Assembly (NCBI GenBank): GCA_903884235.1
Contig: CAISEB010000023.1
Coordinates: 97,895-161,894, forward strand
DNA: 64,000 nucleotides
Origin: an uncultured Pseudomonadota bacterium
GTDB lineage: Bacteria; Pseudomonadota; Gammaproteobacteria; Steroidobacterales; Steroidobacteraceae
Direction: 5' to 3'
Below are positions 37,748 through 47,288 of the stretch, piece after piece. How positions within the stretch are numbered: position 1 is the first letter of the stretch; every line of letters starts with the position of its first letter. The notes beneath the pieces are model-generated. The model worked only from the letters and a program-made list of their open reading frames with translations. It made no database searches and was not told the DNA's origin. A program made the translations under genes and the position numbers.

Positions 37748-38440
37748 CTACCGGAACCGCGATGGCCATTGGCGGCGCGCGCCGATCGCGTCGGCATCCC
37801 ATTCGAGCCCGTCGCCCGGCAGCGTCGCGTAGTCAGGATCCCAGGGCAGCACGATCGCGTCGTCCGCGGTCATCTTCGGCAGGACGGTCAGGATCGGACG
37901 GGCGCGCTCGCGCGCCAGGAGCCCGGCGATGGAACCATGCAGGTCGAGGGCCTCGGCGACCTCGCGCAGAACGAGCTGCGTTGGTGCCGGCACTGGGAAC
38001 CCGCCGTCCTCCGTCAGCGAAGGCCAGCGGGCGAGCGGCAGCCAGTCCCACGCGACGATCTCGCCTTCGACGATGCTCGGCACCTGGTCGGGCACGGCGG
38101 CGCCGATGAAGAAATGCGTGTCGAATCGCTTCGGCTCGCTCGACGGCGTGATCCAGCGACCCCAGTGGATCAGTCGCGCCGGGTCCAGGACGAGGCTGGC
38201 CTCTTCGTTCAACTCGCGGGCGCCGGCAATGGCGCCCGCCGTGATCATGTCCGAACCCGCCAGTCCATCGGCGGCGTCGATCGCGCCACCCGGGAAGACC
38301 CAGTAACCTCCGAAAAAGCTCAGCGCAGGGTTCCGTTGCACCATCAGTGCGCATGGTTCGCCGGCGATGGAGTCCAGCACGATCACGGTTGCCGCAGGTC
38401 GTACCGCGCCGCGACGTTGCGATGCGGCACCCTGGCTCAT
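37748..38440 (-). CDS. Nudix hydrolase (NUDT19/CoA-diphosphatase-like)
   Basis: This 230-residue Nudix protein has FPGGAIDAAD followed, after an insertion, by the REL-x-EE part of the Nudix box (residues 75-80, ARELNEEASL). The split box and the FFGGYWVFPGG segment resemble NUDT7/NUDT19 proteins, which cleave CoA and acyl-CoA diphosphates. That would suit a cell with so many CoA ligases, but activity is not shown. The frame is open upstream to 38530. ATG at 38440 is chosen because it overlaps the stop of the upstream serine hydrolase gene as ATGA, and because the upstream 30 residues are of low-complexity Arg/Ser type. Confidence 0.85.
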   Translation of the reverse strand: MSQGAASQRRGAVRPAATVIVLDSIAGEPCALMVQRNPALSFFGGYWVFPGGAIDAADGLAGSDMITAGAIAGARELNEEASLVLDPARLIHWGRWITPSSEPKRFDTHFFIGAAVPDQVPSIVEGEIVAWDWLPLARWPSLTEDGGFPVPAPTQLVLREVAEALDLHGSIAGLLARERARPILTVLPKMTADDAIVLPWDPDYATLPGDGLEWDADAIGARRQWPSRFR

Positions 38441-39753
38441 CGATGCAGCGCGTGCACGGCTGCGGCGAAGAACAGCACTTGCTCCTCGTCCATCTCGTGA
38501 CCTGGCGCCGCCTCTGGCCAGGTCGACCATTGCACCATCACCACGTGCTCGACCGGGTCGATCGCGATCGCCTGGCCGAAGATGCCCTCGGCCCAGAAGG
38601 ACTCACGGGCCACCGCGAGCGTCCCGTCCGGGTCGCCGAGTTCCGGACGAAGCCCGGAGTACCACCACTGGTACCCATACTGGCCGTCCGGCGCGTCCGG
38701 CGTCACCGACCCCCTGGCCTTCGTCCAGGTCGTCGACCGGCGTACCCAGTCCGCCGGCAGGAGGCGCGTGCCGTCGGCGAGCCTGCCGCAGCGTTCCACG
38801 AACAGCGCGAACCGCGCCCAGTCGCGCAGCGTCGCATTGAAGCCGTGCCCTCCCATGTCGACGTGGCCGGGTTCCAGCGCATGCCAGACGCCGTCGCGTT
38901 CCATCGGCTCGCGCTGCCACAGGTGCGTTTCGAGGTAGTGCGCGATCGTGGTTCGGGTCGCGCGCTCGAGGACCCGGCCGACCAGCCAGGCGCCGGCCGT
39001 GTTGTAGGACCAGACCTCGCCCGGTCGGACGCCCTCGCGTCGCGGCAGCGCACGCACCAGGCGCATGACGCACGGATAGGGGTCCTGGCCCGCCTCACAG
39101 TAGGTCAGCTTCGCGAAGTCCGAGGCCGGGTCCGCGTAATTCTCGTTCCACTGCGTGCCCGACGTGTGGGTCATCAGCTGGTGCAGCGTGACACCGTCCC
39201 ACGCCGTATGGCGCAGCTCCGGCAGGTAGCGGGTGATCGGATCGTCGACCGAGTGGATGCTGCCCTCGGCGATCGCGATGCCAACCAGCACCGATACCAC
39301 CGATTTCGCCACCGAGCGTGACGTCCAGAGGGTGTGCTCGGTGTTGCCGTGCCCGTAGTATTCGTAGGCGATGCGGCCGTCCTTGATCAGCAGCAGCCCG
39401 GTGACCCGCTGGTGCGCGATGTAATCCTCTAGGTCGTGCGTGTTGCCTGCGGAGGCGTACCGGACCGCCGGCATCGGCTGCGGCGCGCGCGGCAGCGGCG
39501 CGGGTGTGCCCGCGGCGTGGAACACATCGCCCCGGTACATACGCCAATTGTTGCGGAACCCGACGACCCGTGCATTGACGTCCCAGCTGAGCATGTCATG
39601 GGCCGGGGGCAATGCCGCGTCGATCGGTTCCGGGCAGGTCCGCATCGACAGCGTGGCGCAGGTCGCGACGCCATCATCGGCAAGCGCGCGTCCACCGAAC
39701 AGCCCGAGTGCGGCAAGCGCCATGATTCCAAGAGGCTGACCGATGCGATCCAT
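38437..39753 (-). CDS. Serine hydrolase, class C beta-lactamase fold
   Basis: This 438-residue secreted hydrolase has a signal peptide (about 1-25, ALGLFGGRALADD) and the penicillin-binding fold. The nucleophile is probably Ser147 with Lys150 (SRSVAKSVV); a tyrosine motif SYNTAGAWLVG and a C-terminal WAEGIFGQAIAIDP follow. Sequence style is near 6-aminohexanoate-dimer hydrolases and other esterase-like members rather than true beta-lactamases. The frame is open to 39969, but ATG at 39753 opens the signal peptide. It is coupled to the downstream Nudix gene by a four-base overlap. Substrate unknown: esters, amides or D-peptides are possible. Confidence 0.86.
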   Translation of the reverse strand: MDRIGQPLGIMALAALGLFGGRALADDGVATCATLSMRTCPEPIDAALPPAHDMLSWDVNARVVGFRNNWRMYRGDVFHAAGTPAPLPRAPQPMPAVRYASAGNTHDLEDYIAHQRVTGLLLIKDGRIAYEYYGHGNTEHTLWTSRSVAKSVVSVLVGIAIAEGSIHSVDDPITRYLPELRHTAWDGVTLHQLMTHTSGTQWNENYADPASDFAKLTYCEAGQDPYPCVMRLVRALPRREGVRPGEVWSYNTAGAWLVGRVLERATRTTIAHYLETHLWQREPMERDGVWHALEPGHVDMGGHGFNATLRDWARFALFVERCGRLADGTRLLPADWVRRSTTWTKARGSVTPDAPDGQYGYQWWYSGLRPELGDPDGTLAVARESFWAEGIFGQAIAIDPVEHVVMVQWSTWPEAAPGHEMDEEQVLFFAAAVHALHR

Positions 39754-39874
39754 GGGGAGCTCGTCGAGGGGGTAGGGAGCCCAGCGTACTTGATTCACGG
39801 CGCGCTTTGGGCGCCCGCTCGTCGATGGCGGCCCGGCGCCCGGCGCGATACTGTGCGGGATCCGGAGGTGCGGC

Positions 39875-40618
39875 ATGGTCGTGGCGGAGCAATGGTACGA
39901 GCAGCGAGAAGTCGGCGACGGTGTGGTGCTGCTCACCGAACCGCATGTCCACTCGTGGGCGCGCTGCAATATCTGGTATGTCCGTGGACGGGACAGGGAT
40001 TTCCTGGTCGACTCGGGGTCCGGTCTGCGCCCACTCGCGCCGGCATTGCCGAGGATCGCAGGCCAGCCCGTGATTGCAGTCGCGACCCATATCCACTTCG
40101 ATCACGTCGGCGCGCTGCATGAGTTCCCGCTGCGCTGCGCACATCGCGCCGAGGCGATGCACTATGCGTCGATGCCGGATCGCGAGACGTTGGCGCCGGT
40201 GTTCCGTGGGCTCGAGAATCCGGTCACGGCGCTGCCCCATGCGGGATGGCGGCCGCAGGACTACCGTGTCGAGCCGGCGCCGATCGACTCGACGCTCGAG
40301 GACGGCGCCCTGATCGACCTCGGGGACCGCCAGCTCACGGTGCTGCACCTGCCGGGACACTCACCCGGCTCGATCGGCTTCCTGGACGAGCGCAACGGCA
40401 TCCTGTTCTCGGGCGATGCGCTCTATGACGGCGAATTGCTCGATGAGCTCGAGCGATCGGATATCGAGAGCTACGTCCGCACGATGGAGCGGCTGCGCTC
40501 GCTCGATATCCGGATCGGCCATGGTGGCCACTGCGCGAGCTTCGATCGCGCCCGCAAGGATGTGCTCGTCGACGAATACCTCGCCGGCCGGAGACGCCAG
40601 GGGTGTCCTGGCAGCTAG
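39875..40618 (+). CDS. Metallo-beta-lactamase-fold hydrolase
   Basis: This 247-residue cytoplasmic protein has the metal-binding signature His72-x-His74-x-Asp76-His77 (THIHFDHVGA), with further ligands in LPGHSPGSIGF, LFSGDALYDGE and IGHGGHCASFD, so the di-metal site is complete. It belongs to the broad MBL family (glyoxalase II-like hydrolases) and the substrate cannot be told. It is divergent from the serine hydrolase with a 121-bp gap. Its 3' end overlaps the convergent Na/Pi cotransporter gene by four bases, the two stops sharing the palindrome CTAG. Confidence 0.87.
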   Translation: MVVAEQWYEQREVGDGVVLLTEPHVHSWARCNIWYVRGRDRDFLVDSGSGLRPLAPALPRIAGQPVIAVATHIHFDHVGALHEFPLRCAHRAEAMHYASMPDRETLAPVFRGLENPVTALPHAGWRPQDYRVEPAPIDSTLEDGALIDLGDRQLTVLHLPGHSPGSIGFLDERNGILFSGDALYDGELLDELERSDIESYVRTMERLRSLDIRIGHGGHCASFDRARKDVLVDEYLAGRRRQGCPGS

Positions 40619-42324
40619 ACCGGATCGACGGGATGCGGGCGCAGTCGTGCACGCGAGCGCCGCCGGGTGCCGCCGCCGACCGGTGCGCGCAGGACGGGGT
40701 AGGCGAAGCTCGCCAGATGCGAGTGGATTCGCCGCAGGTCGCGCGCCACGCGCAACACGCTGCTGTCGTCGATGGTGGCCGGGAGGCCCTCGGTGCCGGA
40801 GGCGCGCCCCGACACGACCGCATCCCGCAGTCGCTGCACGACGAGCGCCGTCGTTTCGGCCTCCATCTCGCGCAGCTTGGCCTTGCGTGCGAACAGGCGC
40901 TGGGCATCCGCCGGGTCGCTGCGCAGGAAGATCGCCATCGCGAGCCGCAGGCTCTCGAGCGCCTCGTCGTGCATCGTTGCGATCGCCTGGAGTTCATCAT
41001 GCGATAGCGTCAGGCCCTGCTTCTGCTGGCGGATGACGAATTCCATCAGGCTGTTGGCGATGATGTCGGAGACATGTTCGATGTTGATGACTGCCGCGAG
41101 GATGTCCTGTAGGCGCGCGCCTTCACTTGAGTCGTCGATCGTCTGCTCCGAACTCATCGCGATCAGGTACGAACGGATCGAGCTGCCGAGCTGGCGAATG
41201 GACCGGTCGGCCTCCGCGACGCCTGCCGATTTCGTCCGGTCCTGGGTCCGGAACACGTCGAGCGATGTGCGCAGCATGCCGTCGGCCATGTCGGCCATGC
41301 GCAGCGTCTCGCGAGTTGCATTCGCGAGCGCGACAGCCGCGGAATCGAGAGCGGCCGCCTCGAGGTAGATGGGCTTTGCCGGGTCGGACGGACGGGGCGG
41401 TTCAGGAAGGGCCATGACCAGCAGTGCCGCTGAATTCTCGACGAACGGCAGGAAGACGAGCGCCAGCGCGACATTGAACAGGACGTGGAAATCCACCGCG
41501 AGGCGGGTCGGGTCCAGGGGCAGCGCGAGCAGCCCCCGACTCGCGCTGCCGAGGAACGGCAGCAAGACGATGGCGCCGGCCAGTCGCACGAGGAGATTGC
41601 CGAGCGGCAGGCGTCGTGCCACCGGCGTTGACGCGTGCACGAGCGCCGGCATGGCGCCGCCGACGTTCGCGCCAAGCACGAGCGCGAGCGCTTCCTGCAC
41701 GCCGAGCACGTGGCCCGCGGTCAGCGACGTGACGAATAGCACGATCGCGACGCTCGAGTGGCAGGCCCAGGTCATGAGCGCGGCGAGCAGCATCGCGATC
41801 AGCGGGTCGGCCGACAGCGCCGAGAGGATCTCGGAGATCAGCGGGGTGGCCTCGACGGGGGCGAGCGTGTGCTGCATGCCCGAGAGCGCCGAGATCATGA
41901 GCCCGAGGCCGATCGCGACGCGGCCGATATTCTTGAAGTGGCTGCCCTTCGACCAGCGGAAGATCATCACGCCGAACAGCAGGAGCGGGGGCGCGAGCAG
42001 GCTCACGTCGAAGGAGAGCATCTTGGCGACGATCGCCGTCCCGACGTTCGCGCCGAGCATGACCGCCAGCGCCGGAGCGAGCGCGATGACGCCGGACTCG
42101 GTGAACGACACGGCCATGAGCCCGGTCGCGGTGCTGCTCTGCAGCAGCGTCGTGATGCCGACGCCCGCGGCGAACGAAGCCCACCGACTCGACAGGTTCC
42201 GCTCGAGGGCGTGCCGGAGCAGGCTGCCGTAGCCACGCTGCACGCCGGTGCTGACCATGTGCGTGCCCCAGAGCAGGAGGCCGACATCGCCAGCGAGGAA
42301 GAGAAGGACGCGGGTCCCGGACAC
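40615..42324 (-). CDS. Na/phosphate cotransporter family protein with PhoU-like domain
   Basis: This 569-residue protein carries two inverted membrane repeats (about 1-310), each with the QSS-type signature of the Na/Pi-cotransporter II family: TTLLQSSTATGLMAV in the first and WACHSSVAIVLFV in the second. A cytoplasmic PhoU-like helical domain follows (about 335-540, SEGARLQDILAAVINIEHVSD). This is the architecture of E. coli YjbB, implicated in phosphate export. The start is GTG at 42324, with GGGAGG about seven bases upstream. It is transcribed alone and convergent with the MBL-fold gene. Direction of transport is uncertain. Confidence 0.9.
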   Translation of the reverse strand: MSGTRVLLFLAGDVGLLLWGTHMVSTGVQRGYGSLLRHALERNLSSRWASFAAGVGITTLLQSSTATGLMAVSFTESGVIALAPALAVMLGANVGTAIVAKMLSFDVSLLAPPLLLFGVMIFRWSKGSHFKNIGRVAIGLGLMISALSGMQHTLAPVEATPLISEILSALSADPLIAMLLAALMTWACHSSVAIVLFVTSLTAGHVLGVQEALALVLGANVGGAMPALVHASTPVARRLPLGNLLVRLAGAIVLLPFLGSASRGLLALPLDPTRLAVDFHVLFNVALALVFLPFVENSAALLVMALPEPPRPSDPAKPIYLEAAALDSAAVALANATRETLRMADMADGMLRTSLDVFRTQDRTKSAGVAEADRSIRQLGSSIRSYLIAMSSEQTIDDSSEGARLQDILAAVINIEHVSDIIANSLMEFVIRQQKQGLTLSHDELQAIATMHDEALESLRLAMAIFLRSDPADAQRLFARKAKLREMEAETTALVVQRLRDAVVSGRASGTEGLPATIDDSSVLRVARDLRRIHSHLASFAYPVLRAPVGGGTRRRSRARLRPHPVDPV

Positions 42325-42502
42325 TGTCAGGCCTCCCGGCTGCGGTCGGCCGCCCTGGCGGCGCAGTCATGCGCGGTCGGGATCCGCAGGGGGACGCCGT
42401 TGGGAATCCGGTCCATGGGACAGCCTAGCGCGGTCGATCTCCGGGCGCCATGCCCGTGCCTGGAGACCGTGAACCGCACCTCAACTTCGGGCGCTCCCCG
42501 CG

Positions 42503-43927
42503 TCACTTGCGCTCGGCGTAAGTTTTCACCAAGCGATACAGGAATTCGCGGCCCTCTAGCAGCGACCTGACCCGGATGTACTCGTTGAGGCCGTGGATGT
42601 GCCCGAGGTCCGGCCCGACGAACACCGGTTCGACGCCGTACGTAGGGATGCCGGCCGCATTGGTGAATTCGCCGTCGGTCGCCCCCGCCTGCAGGATCGG
42701 CAGGACCGGGACCCCGGGCCAGAACTCCGCCGTCAGCTTCTCGATCGGCCCGAGGATCGCGGGCGTCAGTGGCGGCGGCGGGGAGGTCGGGCCACGGGTC
42801 TCGTGCATCGACACTGAGACGGCCGGGTCCGCGATCAGCTCCTGCAGCTTGGCCTGGACGGTCTCGGCGCTGACGCCTGGGAAGATCCGGCAGTTGATGT
42901 TCGCCCGCGCGCGCTGCGGCAGCGCATTTGTCGCATGGCCGCCGTCGAGCAGCGTCGCGACGCAGGTCGTTCGCATCGTCGCGTTCCAGCTCGGATCCCG
43001 GGCGGCGACGAGCGCGATTGACTTCGCGTCGGTCGGATCCTTCAGGAACGAGTTCATCGCGTTCGCGATCTCCGTCTCGCCCTTGGTCGCCTGGATCTTG
43101 GCCATGCCCGCGAAGTAGCCGCGGCTGCCGTCCGTGAACTCAGTCGGGAACTCGTAGTTGGAAATCCGGGTCAGTGCGGCGGCGAGCCGGTAGATCGCGT
43201 TGTCCCTGACGGGCCGGGAACTGTGGCCACCTGGGTTCGTGACTTCGAGCTGGTAGTTCTGGGGAAACTTCTCGCCGGCCTGGATATCGTGCGACACGCG
43301 GTTGCCGGCGGCGTCCAGCTCGCCGGAGGCACCCTCGTTGAGCGCGAACTCGGCGTCGATCAGGTCACGGCGGTTCTGCGTGAGCCACTCCGCGCCGTTG
43401 AAGGCGCCGGCGGTTTCCTCGCCGCACGTCAGTGCCACCTTGAGCGTGCGGCGGGGCTGGTACTTCTCGGCCTTGAAGCGGATCAGCAGGTCGACCCAGA
43501 TCGACGCCTCGGCCTTGTCGTCGCTGGCGCCACGGGCGTAGAAGTTCCCATTCTCTTCGATGAGGGTGAACGGGTCACGGGTCCAGTCTTCGCGCTTGGC
43601 CTCGACGACGTCGATGTGCGCCATCAGCAGGATCGCCCGGGCAGCCGGATCCTTTCCCGGAAAAATGGCCACCAGGCCGCCTTCCTTGGGGTGCTCCGGC
43701 GTCGCGAACAGGTGCAGGTCCGAGTCCGGCAGGCCGGCGGCCTTGAGCCGAGCCGCCATGCGTTCGGCGGCGAGCGTGCAGCTGCCGGCCGAGAGGGTCG
43801 TGTTCGTCTCGACGAGTTCCTTGTACAGGCTTCGGAAGCGCTGCACGCCCTCAGGTGTGTCCTCGGGCACGGCCGCGGACGCCAGGAACGGGACCAACGA
43901 GGCCGCGAGGACGACAATTCGCTTCAT
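42503..43927 (-). CDS. Secreted M20-family metallopeptidase
   Basis: This 474-residue zinc carboxypeptidase/aminoacylase-type peptidase has a signal peptide (about 1-19, VLAASLVPFLASAAVPE). Its metal-site blocks are complete: LLMAHIDVVEAK (His), ARGASDDKAEASIW (bridging Asp), LTCGEETAGAFNG (Glu-Glu), LNEGASGEL (Glu) and a late HGLNEYIRV (His). A dimerisation or lid domain lies between about 225 and 350. It resembles PM20D1 and carboxypeptidase S-like enzymes that cleave N-acyl amino acids or short peptides. ATG at 43927 is chosen because it opens the signal peptide; the frame extends upstream. It is divergent from the APC permease with a 240-bp gap that holds no visible gene. Confidence 0.9.
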   Translation of the reverse strand: MKRIVVLAASLVPFLASAAVPEDTPEGVQRFRSLYKELVETNTTLSAGSCTLAAERMAARLKAAGLPDSDLHLFATPEHPKEGGLVAIFPGKDPAARAILLMAHIDVVEAKREDWTRDPFTLIEENGNFYARGASDDKAEASIWVDLLIRFKAEKYQPRRTLKVALTCGEETAGAFNGAEWLTQNRRDLIDAEFALNEGASGELDAAGNRVSHDIQAGEKFPQNYQLEVTNPGGHSSRPVRDNAIYRLAAALTRISNYEFPTEFTDGSRGYFAGMAKIQATKGETEIANAMNSFLKDPTDAKSIALVAARDPSWNATMRTTCVATLLDGGHATNALPQRARANINCRIFPGVSAETVQAKLQELIADPAVSVSMHETRGPTSPPPPLTPAILGPIEKLTAEFWPGVPVLPILQAGATDGEFTNAAGIPTYGVEPVFVGPDLGHIHGLNEYIRVRSLLEGREFLYRLVKTYAERK

Positions 43928-44167
43928 TGAGTGACTCCGCCAGAGGATCAACGGATTAGACGCCGTGGATGGGGCGCGTGCAATCCCTTCCGCAGTCCGC
44001 TGTCGAGGCGCATCAGCGTCGCCCCGGAACCGATCGTGGCGGGACTTCGGTCGCGCCGGTTTGCAACCGGTGGTGGGATCCAAATACAGTGTGTCTGGGG
44101 CTCGGGCCCCGCACCGGGACGCGTCGTTCAGGATCCAAATGCCGCCAGTCGCTTCGAGGTCGATCCG

Positions 44168-45643
44168 ATGACGTCCCCATCCGTCCAAGAGGCGCCCGCC
44201 GCGAGCGCCAGTGGGACGCCCGCGGCGCTGCGCCGTTCCCTGACGGCGGTCGAGCTTGCGGCGCTGATCTTCTTCACGACCTGCGGTGGGCCCTACGGGC
44301 TCGAGCCGCTGGTGGGCGCCGTCGGCGCCGCGTGGAGCGTCGTGCTGGTCCTCGTGACGCCCGTGCTGTGGAGCCTGCCGGTGGCGCTGATGGTGGCCGA
44401 GCTCGCGGCGATGATGCCGGCCGAAGGCGGCTACTACATCTGGGTGCGTGATGCGCTCGGCCCGTTCTGGGCCGTGCAGGAGTCATGGTGGACGATCACC
44501 TCGTCGCTCGCGATCATCGCGTCCTACCCGATCCTGTTCACGGGCTATCTCGGCTACTTCCTCCCCGACCTCGTGGGGCCACATGCGCCCGACCAGGCCC
44601 TGGCGAGCCTCGTCAGGCACGCCGTCGAGATCGGGGTCATCCTGTCGGTGACCTACGTCAACCTGCGCGGCTCGAGCGCCGTAGGTCGCTCCGCCACCGG
44701 CACGGCGGTATTCGTCATCGGTGCTTTCGCCCTGATGGTGCTCTACGGGATCTTCGTCAGCGGCAATACCAAGCCGATCGGCACCGTGCTCAGCAACGAC
44801 ATGGCGAGCGAACACCATGGTGTCCTCCTGCTGGGCCTGTCGCTCGTGGTTTGGAACTTCAGCGGCTGGGACAATGCCTCGACCTACGCCGGCGAAGTGG
44901 AGAGCCCGCGGCAGACCTACCCGCGGGCGCTCGGCATCGCGCTCGTCGGGCTGGTCATTTCCTACCTCGTGCCCATCCTCGTCGGCGTCGGCGTGACGAC
45001 GGATCCCGCCATCTGGTCGTCCGACGCGGGTTGGCCCGTGATCGCACGCCAAATCGGCGGTCGCGCGTTCGGCGGTCTGATCGCGGTCGGAGGACTCGTA
45101 TCGATGTGGTCGTTGCTGAACGCGCAGATGCTGTACGTATCGCGCGTGCCGTTCGTGATGGCGCTGGACGGCTGGTTCCCGGCGCTGTTCGCTCGCATCT
45201 CGACGCGCACCAGTGCGCCGTGGGCTGCGATTCTCGTGCTGAGCGTCGCGGCAATCTCGATGACGTTCCTGTCCTTCGAGGGGCTGACGGTCATCTACTG
45301 CCTCCTGTATACCGCCGGGCTCACGCTGGAGTTCCTCGCGCTCGTGCTGCTGCGGCGCAAGCGTCCGGATGCACTCCGGCCGTTCCGCGTCCCCGGCGGG
45401 GCTGTCGGCCTCTTTCTCGTATGCGCCTTGCCGGCGACGGTCGCCTCGGGCGTCATCTACGCGACGCTGCAGGATTGGCGCGCCTACGTCGTGCCATTCG
45501 AGATCATGGGGCTCATCGCGGCGATCGGCATCGCGATCTACGCGCTGCGCCTGAGCCACTTCCACAGCACGATCGCCTCTGCCGCGCTACCCGGCGACAG
45601 CGGGCCGTCGGCCCTCGCCGGAGAAGGCGCAACGCATCATTGA
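44168..45643 (+). CDS. APC-superfamily amino acid/amine permease
   Basis: This 491-residue inner-membrane protein has about 12 predicted helices and the APC hallmarks: TTCGGPYGLEPLVGAVG in helix 1, EGGYYIWVRDALGPFWAVQ near helices 2-3, and WNFSGWDNASTYAGEVESP in the helix 6 region. The wording recalls polyamine/amino-acid permeases of the PuuP type. ATG at 44168 is taken as start; the open frame upstream encodes no membrane segment. It lies 162 bp upstream of the urease operon in the same direction and divergent from a secreted peptidase. It may therefore bring in an amino compound whose breakdown yields urea, or a peptidase product. Both are inferences. Confidence 0.87.
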   Translation: MTSPSVQEAPAASASGTPAALRRSLTAVELAALIFFTTCGGPYGLEPLVGAVGAAWSVVLVLVTPVLWSLPVALMVAELAAMMPAEGGYYIWVRDALGPFWAVQESWWTITSSLAIIASYPILFTGYLGYFLPDLVGPHAPDQALASLVRHAVEIGVILSVTYVNLRGSSAVGRSATGTAVFVIGAFALMVLYGIFVSGNTKPIGTVLSNDMASEHHGVLLLGLSLVVWNFSGWDNASTYAGEVESPRQTYPRALGIALVGLVISYLVPILVGVGVTTDPAIWSSDAGWPVIARQIGGRAFGGLIAVGGLVSMWSLLNAQMLYVSRVPFVMALDGWFPALFARISTRTSAPWAAILVLSVAAISMTFLSFEGLTVIYCLLYTAGLTLEFLALVLLRRKRPDALRPFRVPGGAVGLFLVCALPATVASGVIYATLQDWRAYVVPFEIMGLIAAIGIAIYALRLSHFHSTIASAALPGDSGPSALAGEGATHH

Positions 45644-45805
45644 TGCCCATGTGTGGCGACGGCATGCACCATCTTGGTGCCGCGTCGCGAAGGACGCGTC
45701 CAAATCCGGCGCATCGGCGCCGTCGCGGAAGAATCCGGTCGCCTGGCGACGCGGCGTTGTGCGAGGATCGCTGTCCCGACCCGCACCCGATGCGCGCGAT
45801 AGTCA

Positions 45806-46636
45806 ATGATTTCACCCCGGCTGCGCAGTCTCGCCTCCGCCGCTCCGCGCCCGGCGCGGATCATCGGCGGGATCGGCCTCGTCGCGGCGCGGACTGCTCG
45901 AGGTTGCGGCGTGGAGCGCCTCAGTGAACGCGGTGGCTATCGCGCGCGCGTGATCCACGAGGGGGATCGCTGCGACGCCGTCTTCCTGAATCCGGCCGGT
46001 GGTCTTGTCGGTGGTGATCAGATCGGCCTTGATCTCACTGTCGGTGACGATGCGCACCTGACGATCACCACGGCAGCCGCCGAACGGGTCTACCGCTCCG
46101 ACGGCCCTGATGCCGATGTCCGCTGCCGATTCAGCGTTGGCCCGCGCGCTGTGCTCGAGTGGCTGCCCCAGCAGACCGTGCTGTACGACGGCTGTCGCTA
46201 TCATCGCCGCTTCGATGCCGAGGTGGCGCCGGACGCGCGCGTCACGTTGCTCGAAATGCTCGCGCTCGGCCGGCACGCTTCGGGCGAGGTGCTGGACGAT
46301 GTCGTGGTACGGGACCACTGGCGGATCCGCCGTGGTGGCCGACTCGTGCTTGCCGAGGCCCTGCGGCTGATCGGACCCGTCAGCTCGATGTGCGATCACC
46401 CGGCCATCGGCGCGGGCGCGCGCTCGAGCGCGACGCTCGTCCATGTCACGCCGGATGCCGAATCGGACCTCGAGCGGGTTCGCGCGTGCCTCGGCGACGC
46501 GACGGTGTGTGGCGCGAGCGCGGTCGACGGCGTCGTCATCGCACGCTGGCTCGCGACGGAGCCGATGGCGCTCGTGGCGGCCTTGCAGGAGTTCCTGGTT
46601 CGGTTCCGCGGCCGTCCTGCGCCGCGCGGCTGGTAG
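45806..46636 (+). CDS. ureD: Urease accessory protein UreD
   Basis: This 276-residue protein is the UreD/UreH scaffold that binds apo-urease and recruits UreF and UreG for nickel insertion. Family segments FLNPAGGLVGGDQIGLDLTV, ITTAAAERVYRSDGP, WLPQQTVLYDGC and LLEMLALGRHASGE are clear. It is the first gene of a seven-gene urease operon and ends 12 bases before ureA. The ATG at 45806 has only a weak ribosome site. The 162-bp region upstream, after the permease gene, presumably contains the operon promoter, but I see no convincing sigma-54 or sigma-70 site. Confidence 0.95.
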   Translation: MISPRLRSLASAAPRPARIIGGIGLVAARTARGCGVERLSERGGYRARVIHEGDRCDAVFLNPAGGLVGGDQIGLDLTVGDDAHLTITTAAAERVYRSDGPDADVRCRFSVGPRAVLEWLPQQTVLYDGCRYHRRFDAEVAPDARVTLLEMLALGRHASGEVLDDVVVRDHWRIRRGGRLVLAEALRLIGPVSSMCDHPAIGAGARSSATLVHVTPDAESDLERVRACLGDATVCGASAVDGVVIARWLATEPMALVAALQEFLVRFRGRPAPRGW

Positions 46637-46648
46637 ACGGAGAGCACA

Positions 46649-46951
46649 ATGCATCTGACCCCTCGCGAGAAGGACAAGCTACTGATCGCCATGGCCGCGA
46701 CGGTCGCCCGTCGCAGGCTTGACCGTGGCCTCAGGCTCAACCATCCGGAGTCGATCGCACTGATCTCTGACTTCATCGTCGAAGGTGCGCGCGATGGCCG
46801 CAGCGTGTCCGATCTCATGGAGGCCGGTGCGCACGTGCTGAGCGCGTCGCAGGTCATGGACGGGGTGCCTGAACTGGTCGGTGACGTCCAGGTCGAGGCG
46901 ACGTTCCCGGACGGCACGAAGCTGGTGACGGTCCACCGCGCAATCCGCTGA
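46649..46951 (+). CDS. ureA: Urease gamma subunit
   Basis: This 100-residue structural subunit starts [20 protein letters not shown] and contains [41 protein letters not shown] and the C-terminal [15 protein letters not shown]. Length and motifs are exactly those of separate bacterial UreA proteins. A GGAGAG ribosome site precedes the ATG. It forms the urease apoenzyme with UreB and UreC. Confidence 0.98.
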   Translation: MHLTPREKDKLLIAMAATVARRRLDRGLRLNHPESIALISDFIVEGARDGRSVSDLMEAGAHVLSASQVMDGVPELVGDVQVEATFPDGTKLVTVHRAIR

Positions 46952-46969
46952 GGCGGGGAGGCTACCAAG

Positions 46970-47287
46970 ATGATTCCCGGGGAAATCCTGACGATGGATG
47001 GCGACATCGAGCTGAACGCAGGCCGCGAGACCCGGCGCGTGCTCGTGGCCAACGTCGGTGACCGGCCGATTCAGGTCGGCAGTCACTATCACTTCTTCGA
47101 AGTGAACCCGGCGCTCAGCTTCGAGCGCGACGCGACGCGGGGCTACCGTCTCGACATTCCCGCCGGCACCGCCGTGCGGTTCGAGCCGGGGCAGGCGCGC
47201 GAGGTGCGGATCGTCTCCTTGGCGGGCGCCCGCCACGTGTACGGTGGTCGAGCCGCGGTCATGGGGCCGCTAGACACGGAGCGATGA
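46970..47287 (+). CDS. ureB: Urease beta subunit
   Basis: This 105-residue structural subunit begins [20 protein letters not shown]. It contains [21 protein letters not shown] and the conserved [18 protein letters not shown]. It is an independent gene, not fused to ureA. It starts 18 bases after ureA and ends one base before ureC. Confidence 0.98.
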   Translation: MIPGEILTMDGDIELNAGRETRRVLVANVGDRPIQVGSHYHFFEVNPALSFERDATRGYRLDIPAGTAVRFEPGQAREVRIVSLAGARHVYGGRAAVMGPLDTER

Positions 47288-47288
47288 C

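Noticed and set aside
38437..39753. True class C beta-lactamase (antibiotic resistance)
   Set aside because: The Ser-x-x-Lys motif is present, but the C-terminal region lacks the Lys-Thr-Gly triad of beta-lactamases and resembles esterase or oligomer hydrolase members. No ampR-type regulator is near.
45654..45668. A sigma-54-like GG...GC element (TGGCGACGGCATGCA) upstream of the urease operon
   Set aside because: Only nine bases separate the GG and GC dinucleotides instead of ten, and the -12 box lacks the usual TTGC form. No other nitrogen-control site was seen nearby.
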